A stretch of 64,000 nucleotides of DNA, taken from positions 31,875,764-31,939,763 of the forward strand of contig OV121092.1 of NCBI GenBank assembly GCA_921293015.1. The letters run 5' to 3'. The first letter of the stretch is position 1. Each line of letters begins with the position of its first letter. The translations under genes and the position numbers were made by a program. This DNA is from Phorcus lineatus (lineage: Eukaryota; Mollusca; Gastropoda; Trochida; Trochidae). A model generated the notes under the pieces. It had not been told where the DNA came from. It did no database searches and saw only the letters and a program-made list of their open reading frames with translations. This document shows positions 61,171 to 64,000 of the stretch, piece after piece.

Positions 61171-62591
61171 CGTAGTTCTTGTTTATGTATTAAAAAAAAT
61201 TAATTGTTTTCATCCATGCATGTAATTTTGATATGTGTTGGAATAAACAACTGGCCTCCACAGCAGCATGAAGCATGTTCTACGTTGTTTTATAGCTGTT
61301 GCATTTATAATTTTCCTTTTGAACATTGTAAACGTGAATGTTGACATATCCATATGCATCTTCTACTTCCTTACCTAATTCAATGGGACTAATTTTCCTC
61401 TTACTTTTATCATGATCATAAATCTATTGTGTAGTTGTGAGCTAAGGTTATGAATATATGATTAAGACTTCTAAAATAATTATCATTAAATAAAACGGCC
61501 TTATTTTGTTGTGCCTTCAAGATAAAATTACTGTATGCAATTAGTATGTCATGATGCGTTCAGAAAAAATACCCCAATATCCTGAACGAATGGTTATATT
61601 TTTTTTATTGAAAAGTATTTATTAAGGATTCAGCAATTTTGCTGAATCCTTATTGTTATTTTCGTGTTTTAGTTTTTCCCCCGCCAATTTTGTGGACACG
61701 TTTAGCCAAAATGGCTAGCAGGCAAACTTTGCAGTTTGAAAGAAGCGTAATAACAATACATTAAATAATTAGGACGAATTCATTAATGTCATAGTTTGTT
61801 CGCATAATCAACTTCTTTGTAATAATCGAAGTTTGTTAAGGAAACTTGGTCACATATAACACGCTGCTTTAGCTTAGTGCATGAGCCAATTTTCATGAAA
61901 CGTTCATGGAAGATTGCTAACATCACTATGTTGTACTGACTTTGCTTTTTATAAGTTGAGTTCTTTTTGTCGTCGCTTGCGTCTATATTTTGACTTTTCG
62001 CTTTCTTTTCTCCGTGATACTGTCTGTTATCTTTTAGCCTATTGCTCAGTTATGTATCCAGGAACCAAACCATGATATAATAGGTAATATTCGGACACCA
62101 TAACATCTGAGATTGTACAGCTGCTTAGTAAAAGTTTGTTTTAACTATCTAAAAAATTTGTGTAAATGGTGTTCACTTAATATCGACTTATTCAAACAGC
62201 ATTCATCCAAGACGATGACAAAAAATATATTCACAGTACTACGGGAACACATCTGGCAAAATGTAAAATCTTAAGTTTATTGATTATCTTATAAATTTTT
62301 TATTTCAAAATAAATTTTGGTTAAAAACGCAAGATATTTCAAATTGTTTTGAATAATTTTTATTCAAATATTTTGAAAATATTCATCAATTGTATTGCCA
62401 TTGTTTTAACTTATCAACGATAATTTTGAATTAAGAGAAAAATCACATTCAAGTGGTCAACTGACCTTGTCATTCAACAAACAGGCTCTTGCTATTCGTC
62501 AATAAAAATTGACTTTATAAAGTTCAGGGTCTTTCAAATCAGTGAGTGCTATTTTGATTATATACTCAGTAGTAATAGAGTCATTTAAAAA
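61171..62591. other. Intergenic stretch between genes H and I
   Basis: It contains a perfect hairpin at about 61624-61651 and minus-strand AATAAA sites near 62300 and 62358 that could serve gene I. Nothing else is recognisable. Confidence 0.45.
61624..61651. repeat. Perfect short palindrome
   Basis: AAGGATTCAGCAA and TTGCTGAATCCTT pair as 13-bp arms around a two-base centre. It may be the end of a mobile element; no partner end was found in the window. Confidence 0.6.
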
Positions 62592-63922
62592 TCAAAACAA
62601 ATCGAAAGGGTCTAAGAACATCCAAAGGTTATCGACGTTCAGTCCCTGTTGGCCGTATCCATTAGGGAATTGTCCATTGTAGTTTCCAACGTAGTTGTTA
62701 GCGTACTGGGGAGACGATTGGTAGAAGTAGTTTCCTGACCCGCGGTTAAATATGCTTCTCCACAGTGCCTCGGAGGCTTGATTCCACCCGTTATTAGTTG
62801 GATAGTAACCTCCTTGTCCTCCATACGGATTGTATGTTCCTGTATTATACGTCGGATATACTCCAGCACCGTTTCCATATCCATACCATCCACTCCCTCC
62901 TCCAAGCCACGATCCTCCAGAAGTACCTCCTGAAGATGTGAAAGAACCACCATTTCCATACATTCCACTTCCGGTGCTTCCAACACTGCCAGTATTACTT
63001 ATTCCACCTGCAGACATTGTTCCGCCACCCATTGCACTGGTCGTTATGCCACTGTTTCCGCTATCAACAATCCCAGTACCAACAAATGCCCCAGCTCCAC
63101 CCGCTGTTGCACCTCCCGCCGAAGCTGACCCACCGCTATTTGCCCAACTGCCGCCACCAGTGCCTCCTGTACCACCAACACTTGTTCCTCCAACCCCTGC
63201 TGCCCCACCACCCAATGCAGTCATTCCTCCACCCCCTGATCCACTGGTTTGACCGCTTCCTGTAGGCAAGGTGTTGATTACAGGGTAAGATCCGGTTCCA
63301 GTTGTATCCACATTGACGCCACCCGATGATCCCGTGGAGCCAAGGATTGTGGGTAGAATAGCATCAGATACTTGAGCGAGACCAGCGCCAGCTTCGGCGT
63401 TTATGTTGTCGATTGATGCCTTTGTTCCTGCGATGTTTGCTGCTGCAGGACTCACCGCCTCTGAAACCAAAATGTGCATCGTGTCATTACTGTCTTTAGT
63501 TTGATATCCACTAGTATCAGACTCTTATCTTTTTAGCCAGTCATTACATAGGTTTCTTATGAGAGGACAATGTAAAACATCTTCAAAACAAATATGTTAT
63601 TATATTCATGTGTGTAAGAAATTTGGGTTGAGTTTGGCGGTTCTGTACGAGTTGGTCGGGTTTGAATGCCGTGACTGCCAGATTGGCTGAAACATTGACT
63701 TACATAATTTCATGAAGGGAAACATATTCGTCTCTTCAAGCACAATAAAAAGTGATTTCAGATGACATGGCTAAATCCGGTTCTTCAAAATGCAATTAAT
63801 TTTACGCATAATCATTGTTTGTCTTAAAAATTCAATATTCTGACTACATACTTTCAAATGAATAACTTACCAATAAGAAAGAGCCACACAGCAATTGGCA
63901 GACACGAATTGAAGCAAAACAT
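62592..63922 (-). CDS. Gene I: secreted Gly/Ser/Ala-rich protein with Gly-Tyr-Asn C-terminal part
   Basis: The signal exon is 63871-63934 with ATG at 63920-63922 (MFCFNSCLPIAVWLFLI, phase 1) and the terminal exon 62592-63460; total 306 residues. The order is an Ala-rich helical start (AVSPAAANIAGTKASIDN), a long Gly/Ser/Ala/Thr region (GGGGMTALGGGAAGVGG, GTGGTGGGSWANSGG), then a Gly/Tyr/Asn/Pro region (GWYGYGNGAGVYPTYN, NPYGGQGGYY). The end is Asn/Gln/Tyr-rich and closes NLWMFLDPFDLF. The composition resembles glycine-rich structural secretions such as silk-like or shell-framework proteins, but no specific homologue is claimed. Any first UTR exon is beyond the window end. The plus-strand Pro-rich ORF over it is a shadow. 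Confidence 0.82.
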
Positions 63923-64000
63923 TGTGACCCTTATCTGAAAAATAACACATGCTTTGTATGTTAGCAATAAGAAATTTATATCCAAACGCATACTTGTTTT

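Noticed and set aside
62830-63265. Pro-rich and His/Gln-rich plus-strand ORFs
   Set aside because: Antisense shadows of the Gly-rich terminal exon of gene I.

Overview
The window is animal nuclear DNA. It is AT-rich, with spliced genes bounded by canonical GT/AG sites, polyadenylation signals, tRNA-derived SINEs, MITEs, a LINE relic, a Tc1-like relic and a DIRS-type retrotransposon. Secreted EGF-like and Gln/Pro/Gly-rich proteins, together with this transposon mix, fit a lophotrochozoan, most likely a bivalve mollusc. The species is an inference. There are no bacterial operons, CRISPR arrays or confident tRNA/rRNA genes.

The core of the window is a cluster of nine genes, called A to I here for convenience, for secreted low-complexity proteins. 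In order: A (+, 131-14341, 22 exons, 5' end outside the window), B (-, 14623-15035, signal exon not found), C (+, 22003-27297, four EGF-like modules), D (-, 32532-33871), E (-, 38959-40582), F (-, 50231-51135, signal exon not found), G (+, 54842-56107), H (-, 57317-60761) and I (-, 62592-63922). Where both ends are visible the plan is the same: an untranslated first exon, a small exon carrying the signal peptide and ending one base into a codon, then a terminal exon holding all or most of the mature protein. Every coding intron is phase 1, and all predicted joins keep frame (C 305, D 165, E 239, G 68, H 337, I 306 residues). The bodies are unalike (Gln/Leu microrepeats, EGF, Thr-rich, Pro/Ala, Gln/Pro/Tyr, Gly/Ser), but almost all end in a short aromatic/acidic tail rich in F, L, M, D and E. 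This looks like a tandem family that shuffles low-complexity bodies between a conserved start and end. Shell matrix, periostracum, byssus or another extruded extracellular material is a reasonable guess, but the DNA does not show the tissue.

Gene A is the most unusual. About 20 tiny in-frame exons, mostly 51 or 42 nt, each encode one Leu/Gln repeat unit, followed by one EGF-like exon and a last exon. Exon pairs (51 + 42 nt) recur, so the gene appears to have grown by duplicating exons together with their introns. A and C share the EGF plus disordered-region layout.

Around the genes: 12.2-13.3 kb holds a broken Tc1-like transposase split by a MITE and a long (GA)n tract. 19.76-21.87 kb holds a minisatellite split by a LINE 3' end. 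41.9-48.0 kb is a nearly complete but frameshifted DIRS-type element with perfect 33-bp terminal inverted repeats, much more GC-rich than its surroundings. Three copies of a foldback MITE (TTAAAGAGCCACTCCGTGA ends) lie at 23.5, 49.6 and 55.0 kb, and three same-direction SINEs at 15.3, 52.7 and 59.7 kb. The palindrome TGACGTCA is strikingly frequent across the window.
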